Of a stretch of DNA of 64,000 bases, positions 25,003-36,413 are shown one piece after another. Location: assembly GCF_009389715.1 (NCBI RefSeq), contig NC_052399.1:23631146-23695145 (forward strand), given 5' to 3'. The notes under the pieces are model-generated. The model was not told where the DNA came from, made no database searches, and saw nothing but the letters and a program-made list of their open reading frames with translations. A program made the translations under genes and the position numbers. The DNA is from Phoenix dactylifera (Eukaryota > Streptophyta > Magnoliopsida > Arecales > Arecaceae). Within the stretch, counting starts at the first letter, position 1. Every line of letters begins with the position of its first letter.

Positions 25003-25485
25003 TACGGATGCAAATAGGTCAGATAGAATCATGAGTGACCCCGACCTAGTCCGATTTCTTGTTCGGGATCTAATTTTGAATTTAGATTCGATCCGATAGA
25101 AGATCGGGTCGGATCCACCACTACAATTTTTGACTTAACGGATCATTTGGGTCGAGTCGGGTCCATGTATAATCCAGATCCAATCCAAAAAATTCGAGTC
25201 CGATTTGGATCAACCCATCTATGGTTTCAGAACTTGTGTTTGCACCCCCTCCGGCCCAAATAATTTTACAAATTCGGATCAGGGCGGATCGAATTGTAGG
25301 ATTAAAAACTCAAAATTATTACTCAAATTTCAAATGGGTCGGATCAGATCTAAATTTAATAAATCCAGATCCGACCCGAAAAATGCTACGGGTCTACTTT
25401 TAGAATCCGATTCGGCCCCACAAGTCCTCCAAAATAGATCGGGTCGGGTTAGGTCATAGGTTAATCCGACCCATTTGTAGCTTTA
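25003..25485. mobile_element. hAT-type MITE, 483 bp
   Basis: The ends are imperfect inverted repeats: TACGGATGCAAATAGGTC at the left and, on the other strand, TAAAGCTACAAATGGGTC at the right. Eight-base direct repeats TTGGGTGG (24995-25002) and TTGGGTGA (25486-25493) match at seven of eight bases, as expected for hAT insertions. The interior is rich in GGGTCGGGTC-like words and has no coding frame. It is a non-autonomous element, and a similar left end and right end occur at 56500 and 58299. Confidence 0.6.
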
Positions 25486-25493
25486 TTGGGTGA

Positions 25494-27028
25494 GGATCCA
25501 AGCTCAATTTGATTGCCACATGTCCAAAGCTCCAGTGATCTAACTCAATGATTACTAATTCCACATTATTGAATAATATAATTTTTACTGGTCAATTAAT
25601 TATGAATTAAATATCCAAATCCGTAATCCATTTCAATAATTTGACCGAGTTTTAGGTGGACTGGTGATCCGACAAAACCAGGCTTCTGCAACCACCCTTA
25701 TTTTAGTATTTTCGCATTTAGATTGTGATTCGTATCTATGTACTTTTTTATTAAATATTTTGAAAGATATTTTTGGAATATTTCGTGTTTATTGCTGTGT
25801 CTATTACAAAAATATTCTCACTTGACATAGCCATTGACAAGCTGAGATGATTGGACTAGTCATAAATATAATTTAAAGATGATATTCTTCTCGTGGGAAT
25901 GATTTATATGTTGGAAAAAGAATTTCCAACACATGCATTCTTCTCAAGATATCACGACTCACAAGTTAATTGCAATTCCATGCACAATGTCAGTATCATC
26001 ACAAAAACAATCAAACTAGCACTCCTGAGACACGTAAACGATAGGAAGTCATCCATTGACAGCGGAAATTTGAACATTCAATAACTCAATAGAAATGATG
26101 ACCTAAAAATGAGACAAAAGTAATTGGCAGGCAGCCCCACAATTATTATCATTGTTAGTCAACCATGAGTTTTTGTCCATGGGAAATGTTTACTGCTATG
26201 CTAGTTGTTGTACTTATGTAATTCGATCTAGCAGAATTGCCTTGCATGGCATCATGAGCGTATGTAGTACCAATTGCCATCTTCACAAATGACTTTCCAT
26301 GTTCAGTTCTTTTTTTCTTTTTTTTTTGGCGAAATTGATATGAATTTTACATAAACTCTATGCTCTCTCATCACGTTGCATGAAAGAACAGATCAAATAC
26401 TTATGCTTCTCCATGAAAGGGTAGTTTGTTGGAGCAGAATTTCGAATGAAATTTGCAACTAAATCTTTTGATTGTGCCGGGCTTGCGCAGGGCCCTTGGT
26501 GATTGGCTGTTGAGTGTGGCCGGTTTCATCATGCGATCTCTCCTCTTGGCCCTAACTAGCTATCATCCTTCCCCTTCTTCTGCCCTACCTAGCAACCACC
26601 ATCCGTCCTGTGAGGGTGCAGTTCAGATTCACCTTCAAGGGTGCAGAGAGTGGAAACTTCAAGGATTTGCGTTAACATTTGTTGAATCTTCCAGGCACCA
26701 GAAAACATCAATGGAGACTTACACGCTGCTGTCACCTTTTCTGATCTGAAGCTGTTGTCTCTTTTTGTCTCCATATGATCAGTCTGATATCGTTGACATG
26801 CGCCTTCTACAGATAATCCACTTACACCCCTGGAACGAAGGCAGACGTGAAGGACACTAGCTAGTTCGATCAGGTGGAGCAACACCCGAGATCCATTCTC
26901 CTTCCCCTACTACTGTTCTTGCTCAAACCCCAAATTTAGAAAGGCGAAAGAAAGAGCAATACAAGGAGAGAGTCAGAGCCAAGAAGAGAAAGAAGACGAC
27001 GAAGAGAAAATACAAGGAATTAACGAAG
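25494..27028. other. Intergenic region; leader of the dead profilin copy at its right end
   Basis: No gene was recognised up to about 26880. The last 140 bp (purine-rich, with CGAAGAGAAA-like words) resembles the leader of the intact profilin gene and was probably copied with it. Confidence 0.4.
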
Positions 27029-27086
27029 ATGTCTTGGCAACGGTACGTCGACGACCATCTGATGAGCGAGATCTAACCGAGAGGTA

Positions 27087-27107
27087 TCTCTCTCTCTCTC
27101 TCTCTCT
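27087..27107. repeat. (TC)n microsatellite
   Basis: A perfect run of TC dinucleotides, directly after the truncated exon 1 of the profilin pseudogene. Confidence 0.9.
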
Positions 27108-27168
27108 ATGCATTGATTCTGTATTTCTCTATTCAGATCTAGGTCTAACAGAGAGGTATATGTATCGG

Positions 27169-27550
27169 TGATGGGGACATCAGAGCCCTTCATCCAGATG
27201 ATCCTGAGCCCCCGGATTGAGCCAGACCCGTTTATTTGCACATTTATTTTATTATTTTATTTTTGGGCTTATTTGCATTTTAGGGCTTATTTGTGTTATT
27301 TGTGGGTTCATTAGGATTTATTTCTGTGTAAGGGGGGTTTATGCAAGTTGTGTATTTGGGCCCTATATATAGGGAACTATTTTCATGATTAGGGTTTAAT
27401 GAAGAATTAGAAATTTTCTCCCCACCTAATCTCCTTCTCTCTTCTTCTCTTCTCCCTCTTCTCCCCCTCCTCCTCTTTCTCTTCTCCCTCTTCTTCTGTT
27501 CTGGTTTAAAATCCCGCTGAAGTTCTTCCTCCAGATTTGGTCCGGCATCA
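27169..27550 (+). repeat. 5' LTR of the chromovirus
   Basis: Length 382 bp, TG...CA ends. A TATA region inside the palindromic word CCCTATATATAGGG near 27360-27374 is the likely promoter core. The second half is strongly pyrimidine-rich. Confidence 0.9.
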
Positions 27551-30500
27551 ACTTGGTATCAGAGCAAGGCTGGTTTTGCCCCTGCTGCCAAAGCCCCGAT
27601 CCATCTCCCGGCTACTTCTTCCAAACCGAGAGGAGAAAAAAAAAAAAAAAAAAAGGAATCTCTCTCTCTCTCTCGGTTCAAACCAGAGGAGAAAGGAAAA
27701 CCCCTTTCCACCGTCAAGCCGCACCGCCTCCATCCTCCGCCTGCGCCACCGCCAGACCTCACCCGAGCTCCAGACGTCACCCGAACTCTTGTGCAATCTG
27801 CTCGTGCCGCCGCTCTCTTCCACGACCGCCTTCGCCGACGTCCCAGTCGACGCCACCGCCCGCCGCGCTCCGCCTCATCTTCTGCACCACCGCCGCCATC
27901 TGTCGCCAAAAGTCCGCCACCGCCACCAGCCGGAGCTCGTGACCGGTTGCCGTCCGCGCCTGTGACCGCCTACCCGAGGTCGGCCGCCCCCGTCGCCGCA
28001 GAGCCGCGGCCGAGATCTCCGCTCCGCCCGCAAGCGCCGCCGCGAAGCGCGGCACGCCCTCCCGAATCCGTCGGGAGGTTGAAGAAGACCGGCGTTCACG
28101 GGTAAGAGCCAAACCCATTAGCCCATTACCCGCTAGCCCGAGTCCGGCTCCAACAAATCAAAAAAAAAAAAAAAAAGTTTCACGTGACCCACACGTGACG
28201 GGTCCGTAAAGGGTATCGGATCGGGTCAAACCCGTTAACCCGAATCCTAACGGGTCCGAGTTAAAAAAAAAGTAAAAAAAAAAGAAAAAAAAAGAAAAAA
28301 AAGAAAAAAAAAAGGGGGGGTACCTGTTCATCTTCCTCACCGTGAGCACCCTCGCCACCGCCTTCGTCCGCCGTCGCCGCCTGCCTCGTCGCCTTGCCAC
28401 CGCCTTCGTCCGCCTTCGTCACCGCGGCCGTCCGCAGCTCCGCCCGTCCTTGCCGCGACCGCCGTCGCCGTTCCACCGCTTTAGCGCCGCCTCCGCCGGG
28501 CCCTCCGCCGAGCTTTCCCTCCGAACGCCGCCTTCCCCAAGCAGACCGCCCGCAGCACTTCTTCGTGCCCTCCGAGCACGCCGCCATCGAACCACCGAGC
28601 CGCCCCACCTCTGTGCCTCTTTCTCGGCGTCGAGATCCATCTCCCTGCCTCTGCTCCGCTGCCTCGCCGCTTCTCGCTGCTTCCGCTCTCGCCCCAACCC
28701 GCGTCCGGCTCCCTTTGTCCCTCTCCTCCCCCACTTCTGCCGCCCCCGCCCCGCTCCCCTTTCCCCTCCCTTCTTCTCCGATCAAACCCCTCTTCCCTTC
28801 AAACTCCCACGGGCCGACTCCACAGGGGTTTCATCAGGCCCCACACCCTCACACTCGCCCGCCCCTTCCTCAACCTTCGGGCCAACAAGTCTCAGGTCCG
28901 CGCCACCACCATAAGCATAATCCACCCCACCCCCTTCATCAGGCCATCACAAAACAGTATTCGGCCCATTCCTCCCCATCAGACCCAGCCTGAAAACCAC
29001 CCTTTTCTTCGCAATCGGGCCACTGTCGCCAAGCACGCCACTCCTTTTCAGAGCCGCTGAGTATAGGCCTACTAATTAGAATTATTCAAGTCTGCAAATT
29101 GCTGAAGTCAAATTCGGTCCGCCAATTGAAGAGCCTACCAGCTGCATTCGTGCCCCTGATCGTCGCCCCAGTCCACAAGCACACGATTTTGGTCGACTAC
29201 TTCACGACAGGTGATAGGTTTCTACTTTTTCTGGCTTGTTCATTTAATTATGTTCTAGTTCTCTTGCATGATAGCCATATTCTTGAAAATTTATATTGTT
29301 GTCAAAATTCAGAACATTAAACCTTTCACTTCCGAACCCATCCCATTACCCTTTAAATCTTAACATTAAATTAGCACACCCTAGTAACAGGACGTTTCTC
29401 AACATTATTCGATCAGATTACTTTAGGATCAGAACAACTGTACTACTTGATTGCAATCTAATTTCTTAAATTAAATAATCTTAATCCTTAATTCTGAATA
29501 ACCGAAGTAAAAATCAGCAACATTTAAATTTTAAGTTATTTTGTGAAAACTTGCTGATTTCTGAAATCATAATAGATTGCATTAGTAGGTTGTCCTGCAT
29601 CAAATCTGGTCCTGCATCATACTTATAAGGGTTTCATTAGTGACACTACATTTCACATCATCACCCAGTGTCATCAGTGCAAGCCAACCTGTAGTGATAT
29701 GGAGCACTATCTCAATCAACCTAAAACCCCTGTAGCTACCATGAATTCCGACATTTTGAGGTCTCTCTTAGAACAGATCGTTGCCATGCGGGCTGGATAC
29801 AAGGAATTCCACCAAGAGATCCGTGAGCTCGTGCAAAATTCTAGGACCCCTAAATCGCCAACCCCTGTTACAGCCCAAACTAAAATCGGTTTGGTCGCAC
29901 CACCTGTAGTCCTTCCCCACTCTCCTAGGCACCAAACCCAATACTCTAGGTGTCAACAATTCGGCCATATAGCGCCCCAATGTTCCACTAAGACCTACCC
30001 GATTACTGAACCAGAAGTTAGGAACCAAGAGGCCGAATATGTCGAAGAAGTCTATGAACCAAATATAGAAGACTATGAAGAAGACTTTGAAGACGAACCT
30101 ACAGAATTAGACTTTGTCCAAAATGATTCCCAAAGGGAGACTATTGATCTAAGTACAACCAAGCCACTTCACATCACTATTGTGGAAGAGGTAGTGACAG
30201 ATATTGAGAGCAAGTCACCTGAATTGGCACTTGTAGCTAAAGATACCCATGCAGAGTCCAACCTTGAACATTCCCCAGTAGTAGTTTCTCTTCTAGAGGA
30301 GTTTCATGATGCACTCCCTGATGATCTTCCGGATGCACTTTCTCCAATGCGTGATATCCAACGCGCAATCGATCTAGTTCCCGGAGTATCCCTGTCCAAC
30401 CTTCCACATCATAGGCTCAGACCGAATGCATATGCTAGGACCTGGAATTTAATGTTACCAACAGTTGAGTTTGCATATAATAGTTCGGTTCATAAGTCCA

Positions 30501-31233
30501 TAGGCATGAATCCATTCGAAGTGGTGCTTGATTACAAACCTAAGCAACCCATAGACCTGTTTTTCATGTCTTATCAGTATAGAGTCGTTGAGTCTGCACA
30601 ATCAATTGCATCACATCCACATTCATTGCATCAAGAAATCAGCAACCGTAGTCACTTTAATAACTTAAAATATAAATCCCTTGCTGATTTAACTAGACGT
30701 TATAATGAGTTAAGTGAAAGAGATTACGTCATGATAAGAATTAGGTTTGAACGACTTTCTTCGGAAACGTTTAAGAAATTGCAAATTTGTAGTGCAGAAC
30801 AGTTCAAAATCTTAAAGAAAACCAGTTCGAATGCATATGTTGTGGATCTTCCTGATGACTATGGGATTAGTGCGACATTTAATATTGAAGATTTAATCCC
30901 ATACAAAAAGATAATATTCCTGCCTTCTGACCCCTTTATTGATATACCTGCCCATGTTGGACACCCTGCCCTATTACCTGCTGTTGAGCCACCACCTCCC
31001 AAATTTCATGCACGCAGAGAACAAATAGAACATATATTGGATGAGCAGGTTATTTCAAGCAGGAACGGTGGTTACCAACGTTACCTTGTTCGGTGGAAAG
31101 GTCGACCAAAGTCTGATGTGACGTGGATTTCTAAAGCACAGTTGCAGCGCATTGACCTCGATCTTCTGGAGCAGTACGACAGCCGGCCAGACCTGTACTC
31201 GACGGGGTCGAGTTTTTCTCACCCGGGAGGAGT

Positions 31234-31615
31234 TGATGGGGACATCAGAGCCCTTCATCCAGATGATCCTGAGCCCCCGGATTGAGCCAGACCCGTTTAT
31301 TTGCATATTTATTTTATTATTTTATTTTTGGGCTTATTTGCATTTTAGGGCTTATTTGTGTTATTTGTGGGTTCATTAGGATTTATTTCTGTGTAAGGGG
31401 GGTTTATGCAAGTTGTGTATTTGGGCCCTATATATAGGGAACTATTTTCATGATTAGGGTTTAATGAAGAATTAGAAATTTTCTCCCCACCTAATCTCCT
31501 TCTCTCTTCTTCTCTTCTCCCTCTTCTCCCCCTCCTCCTCTTTCTCTTCTCCCTCTTCTTCTGTTCTGGTTTAAAATCCCGCTGAAGTTCTTCCTCCAGA
31601 TTTGGTCCGGCATCA
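31234..31615 (+). repeat. 3' LTR of the chromovirus
   Basis: Length 382 bp, with one visible base difference from the 5' LTR. The internal reading region ends inside it. Confidence 0.9.
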
Positions 31616-32241
31616 ATCGGGCTATAGTGTTGAATGTATACCTTGGGAATGAAAAAATGCCGCAATACATGACTGTATGGTCAAGTAGTTTGCATAGACT
31701 AACTGCACCATTTTTGTAATTATACATCTCACTTTGGTTATGTAGATTTTAGCATAACTTATTCCCTATTTTTCTACTGATCGAGCAGCATTCATTGCTT
31801 GTCTCCCATGTTAGCATGGTAAACAGAGGAAGCGCGACGATCCTGGCGGTTGTAATATCATGGCTCTGTGATTCAGACTTCGGCTTAGGTAACTCTTTTT
31901 CCTTTTTTCGTTCATGTTCATATAATTAAGCTGATCCTCCGATGTCATATCAAATATTTTCCACCGATCATTTCCATGGTAAAGGAAAAGGAACTAAGGG
32001 TCTAAAAAAAATGATATGTTGATTTCTTATCCACACATCTAACTTCTCGTTAATTATTCTTGTTTCATGGCCCTTACCTTGTTCTCTTCATGTTCTTACT
32101 CTAAGTCCTACCATCCTAAAGTGTTTTTCTTAATGGCAGGGGTCAGGTGACATTACCGTCGAGAACACCAACCAAGCACTAATATTTGGTATCAGTGATG
32201 AGCCCATGACTCCAGGGCAGTTCAACATGGTTGTTGAGAGA

Positions 32242-35200
32242 ATTTGGTATCTGTGTATTATTGAGTTTTTCTTTTCATAATTCTTGCAGATGTCAGTTCT
32301 CTGCACTTTCCCCCATTTCATAAACTAACACTTGCCACCTATCGTTTTGAGGCAATAATTTTGTGGACAGAGGACAAGGTTGTAAGTTTTGGTCATATTC
32401 TTTGTCATATGTTCCTCACGAGTGTCACTGTGTTGCGTATTTGAAAGTTAAAATGTAATTGTTTAGTTCTAGTAGTTTGTGCTTCCTTGCTGTTGTTTGT
32501 TTCCCATCAGCTCAACAATCCATATAGCATTTATCCTTGGTGCTGTCCTCCCCCCCCCCCCTCCTTTTTTTTTCGTTTTTTTTTTTTTTTTTTTTTTTTC
32601 CTTACCATGCAATCTGGGGCTGATGATAACCGGCAAGGTCAGAGTATATGTTCCCAAACAGAAAAAAATATATTTTATTTGGGTGCCTGATGAGGGAATT
32701 ATGATCGGAAGAAGTATTTTCTGGTGTCAAAATTTCTAGACTAATAGCTATCCTTCTTAAGTTGTCAAATGTTTTGCGATGTAGTAAGAGATTCTGAATC
32801 TTGTAGGGTGATTATAATGTTGGGATTGCATGTCTTTAAAGGGCAAATGGAGGAAATAGGAAATGGTTTCAAAAGCATGTCTGGACGATTAATACGTGAG
32901 TGCCAGTCTATTGAGTCTGCACTGACATGAATTATGTTAATTCAGGTATTTATTTTTGTCATATCGATGCATGTTCAAGAATATCGCATCATTGAAGATT
33001 TTTTAGGACTGCATTACCAAACCACGAACTACTGAAGTGTATCTCCAACTTAAAGACATTGTTTCTGCCGAATACTTCTGCATGTATGCAACTACTTGAT
33101 CAAAAAGTGTAAGTTCAAGTGAACAAATAGAGATGGAAAGTCGAGATAGAGGGAGAGGTCGAGGTATACCAACCGTGTTAATGAAGTTTCTTTTTTTCAA
33201 AAAAAAAAAAAAACTCATACTTGCAGGTCTCGATGATTGATGGGGTGCACCAGTATGGTCGGGCATGCAGTGCATGTAATAATTTTTCGTATTAGGCTTA
33301 ACCGGGTTGCCTTCCCATTACGGGAACACAGACTCATTAGGATTGATCGCATGCTTTAGCTTCTCTATCTACCATGTGCATGTCTTTAATTTACGTAGAT
33401 GTCAATGATATCTTGGAAGCCTTCTATGTCATGTGGGGAGATTTTATTTATACGTTCTTCATCACCATCTCTGAAAGCACCCAGGGCTCTCCATTCCCTT
33501 CCGATTTCAAATGTTGGCAAGATTGGGAGGATAATAATTAATGCTTTGTACGTGAGAGAACTGTTTGCAATGACTCTCCTCAATTGTGAGTGGGCTCTAG
33601 ACCGGTTCCCGTATGTAGAGAGGCTGCTCTTAAGTTTTCATTAATTCGGAAGAAAAAAGAAAAGGGTTTTTGTTAATTGTATTGATAGATCTGAAATTTG
33701 CAGTGGACTTACTTACAGTTCTAATGCAAACTAAGTTTGTGTGTAATTGCTTGGGTTTTAATTCTTTGATATTTAAGCTATCTCTGATGCAGCCAATGCC
33801 GAGAAGATATTATTTTCTAAATTAGGATGAAAGGCCAAGGAAAATTGGAACTATTACCAGATACAGAGATGCTTTGACTTGCACGATATGAATCGAGATA
33901 TTGAAAAAGCAATAAAAATAATTGCAAATATGATATCAAAACTAGCATATAACATGTACGACGTGCATATATGAATTTTTATTTATTTTCAAGTTATTCT
34001 TGAAAATAAAATAATATAATAAATTGTATTTACAACATTATGTGGGTCTGCCAAAATCATCATGGTGTCGTCACAATATTGTAACAGATGTTACTTAAAG
34101 CCATGGAGTAGATTGCGTAGCCAGAGTGTAGATTTTAATAACAAGATCATAGATATGTCGATTGACTTAATTTTGAGCTAAAACTAAATCATAACCACGT
34201 AATTATTATATATAATATTTAACATATTTTATAACAAATCTAAGATATATTTATTTTATCATATATAATTTTTATATTATATAAAATAAAGTATGAATGT
34301 TAGACATATTTATTTCAATTATTATAGATTTTTTTTTTGTAATTGTTATAATGTTTATAGCTTGCAATTGTTTGTTATCAGTTCTCTTGTCTATTAATTT
34401 AATTAACATATGGCTTTCTCCTCATTAACGATAATGTGGAATATAAGAAGAATTTAAATCTCATCATTAGTATTAGTATTTACTTGATGAGTGATTAAAA
34501 ATATTTTTCTATAGCCTACAATTAATTAATATATAATTTAATTAATACTTGACTTCACTTCATTAATGATAATGGGGGATTCAAGAAGGATTTGATTCTC
34601 GTTATTAATATTAATGTCCACTTGGAAAGTGTAGAGCCTAGAGCAAGCAGAACCTCTCCCTCTCTATATATATATAATAGATGGATCGAGATATTAATCC
34701 ATCAAGTGAGAAGGAAAGTTATTGTCCAAGATATCTCAATACGGTTGACCGACTTACAATAGTCAAGATATTGAAACTAAATCTATCTTAATTTATCATG
34801 TCTATTCTAATATTCGGTAATTTTGATTAAAAAATGTCATAGAATCCTCCATTGACTTGATCAGGTGCGAATGTTTGTAAATAAAGAGAAGGAAAAAACA
34901 ATTTTTACTCACATTCTCAGACTCATGCATATAAAAAATAATCGTGTAATGAGTTGTCTGAGACTATAAAAATGCTTGGAATGGTTAAAAGATTTGATAG
35001 TTTAATCACAATAATAAGTCAAGCCACATTGGATAAAAGTACATGCTAGCCTAACATTTGATGCATTGTTAATCCAAGTGGAAAATTAAATTAAACCATA
35101 ATACTCATCTACAAATTAATAAAATAATATAGTTGGTATATAATGTTTCAAGTCAAGTACGTGCAATGCAAAGACAATGAAGCTAATGAGATTCGGATGG

Positions 35201-36395
35201 TCGGAATGGATGTAGTTTGTGGTTAATTAAACAATTATGGGTTAGATAAGGTGGAATTGTGCACAAGGTAATCCTTCAGGCTAATAGCATGAGCTATAAA
35301 ATACTCTTAACACTATTTTAAAAGCCAATCTTAGCACCATGTTAATACATGCCTACAGTTAAAAAAATTTCATCTACATTACCTTTTGGGGGCATTTGGT
35401 ATGAGACGAACATCCCAAGATTAAAAATAATATCGATGGAGATGATGAGATCACCTCGTTTGATTATACTATGATGATCACACATGGCAGTGATTCCAAA
35501 TAATCGCCCGACCTAGTGATAAAATATTTGTCGTTGAGGTTGGATATCTAAGGTCACCTAAGGCAAAGATCTTAAGTTTAAATTTATGGATAAGAATCTC
35601 CTAATCCAGTAAAAAATCGGTATACTAATATACCATTAATAAATTATATCAATATTATAAATATTATATTATATAGATATTACATATTGTATTTATGATA
35701 TATAGTATATTATTAATTATATCATCGTCATATTATTGTTCAATGATAATTTTAAATTATAGTAAAAATATATTATTATATTTTATATTTATATAATGAA
35801 ATTATTTAATATATTACTTCTATTTGCCTTATTTTTCTAATCCAACAAAAATATTAGTATTAAAAGATAATGTATTATAAGTATAAATAAAAATCTTAAA
35901 TCTATAATAACAATCAACATATCGTTAGAGAATTAATAATTTATATATTAATAAATATATTAATAATAGTTTTGGTATAATATGATCGGTTATTCTGGAT
36001 TCTCATACGGTACCAAATGGGTTATTCATGAATATCCAAAAATCTTTCATTGGAATATAGCATACCAATTATGATGATCTTAATTCAATGGGAATCAAAT
36101 TATTTTGAGATAAGGATCATCAGTGATTTAAGATTATATTGGGAATCCTATTTGGATCACCAAATATCATCTTAAGAGACAAAAGAAGTGTTAAGAAAAA
36201 AAAAGAAAGAGAAATAATGAAAAACTAGTATCAAACGTGCATTCAAGCGGCAGAACATTGCGGTCCGCGTGCAGGCCCCCAGCCCAGCTCACCTGAAAGA
36301 GAGGAGAGCCCATCTTTCTGGACGCCAAGAACATTTTTTCAATAGAGTAAAATTTTAGGGAGCCACCCCTTTATATCTAAATTCAAAAGTTTAAG
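32242..36395. other. AT-rich intergenic region
   Basis: No gene was recognised. A pyrimidine tract (C run, then T runs) lies at 32549-32600. The segment from about 35390 to 36170 starts with GGGGCATTTGGTATGAG and ends with sequence that reads ATTTGGTGATCC on the other strand; this may be an AT-rich MITE, but I found no clean duplication. Confidence 0.4.
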
Positions 36396-36413
36396 AAAAA
36401 ACTCATGATATTT

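Larger units (their letters stand above)
27169..31615 (+). mobile_element. LTR retrotransposon, Ty3/Gypsy chromovirus type, shortened and very young
   Basis: The ends are two 382-bp LTRs, each starting TG and ending CA, flanked by the 5-bp duplication ATCGG (27164-27168 and 31616-31620). A primer binding site matching initiator tRNA-Met, TGGTATCAGAGC, lies at 27554-27565, and a purine tract precedes the 3' LTR. A GC-rich leader is followed by a long reading region (29699-31285) with a gag-like CCHC knuckle, integrase-end sequence and a chromodomain; it runs into the 3' LTR, as known for some chromoviruses. The LTRs differ at one base that I could see, which suggests an age near 0.1 million years at usual grass or palm rates. 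Most of the enzyme-coding part is not present, so it is broken (about one major loss) and could only have moved with help from a relative. Confidence 0.9.
27029..32241 (+). pseudogene. Profilin pseudogene (exon 1 and exon 3 remnants)
   Basis: Exon 1 begins at 27029 with codons for MSWQRYVDDHLMSEI, then a TAA at 27074-27076; similarity to the intact gene's exon 1 stops at about 27071, so the exon is cut after 15 codons. At 32140-32241, behind a good acceptor (AG at 32138-32139), a remnant of exon 3 reads [17 protein letters not shown], then [16 protein letters not shown], and then departs from profilin. The last ten residues of the normal protein are lost. I found no exon 2. The copy lies 11.8 kb upstream of the intact profilin gene on the same strand and keeps exon-intron borders, so it arose by DNA duplication, not by reverse transcription. 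A young LTR element sits between the two remnants. Confidence 0.85.

Noticed and set aside
24519-25017. Overlapping frames of 76-132 codons on both strands
   Set aside because: No domain recognised, and open frames occur on both strands over the same higher-GC patch; no splice or promoter context.
27537-28993. Many overlapping Pro/Arg/Ser-rich frames on both strands
   Set aside because: These are by-products of the GC-rich, low-complexity leader of the LTR element. Frames stay open on several strands at once, which is a composition effect.
35389-36170. Possible AT-rich MITE with CATTTGGTA-like ends
   Set aside because: The ends pair only weakly and no target-site duplication was found.
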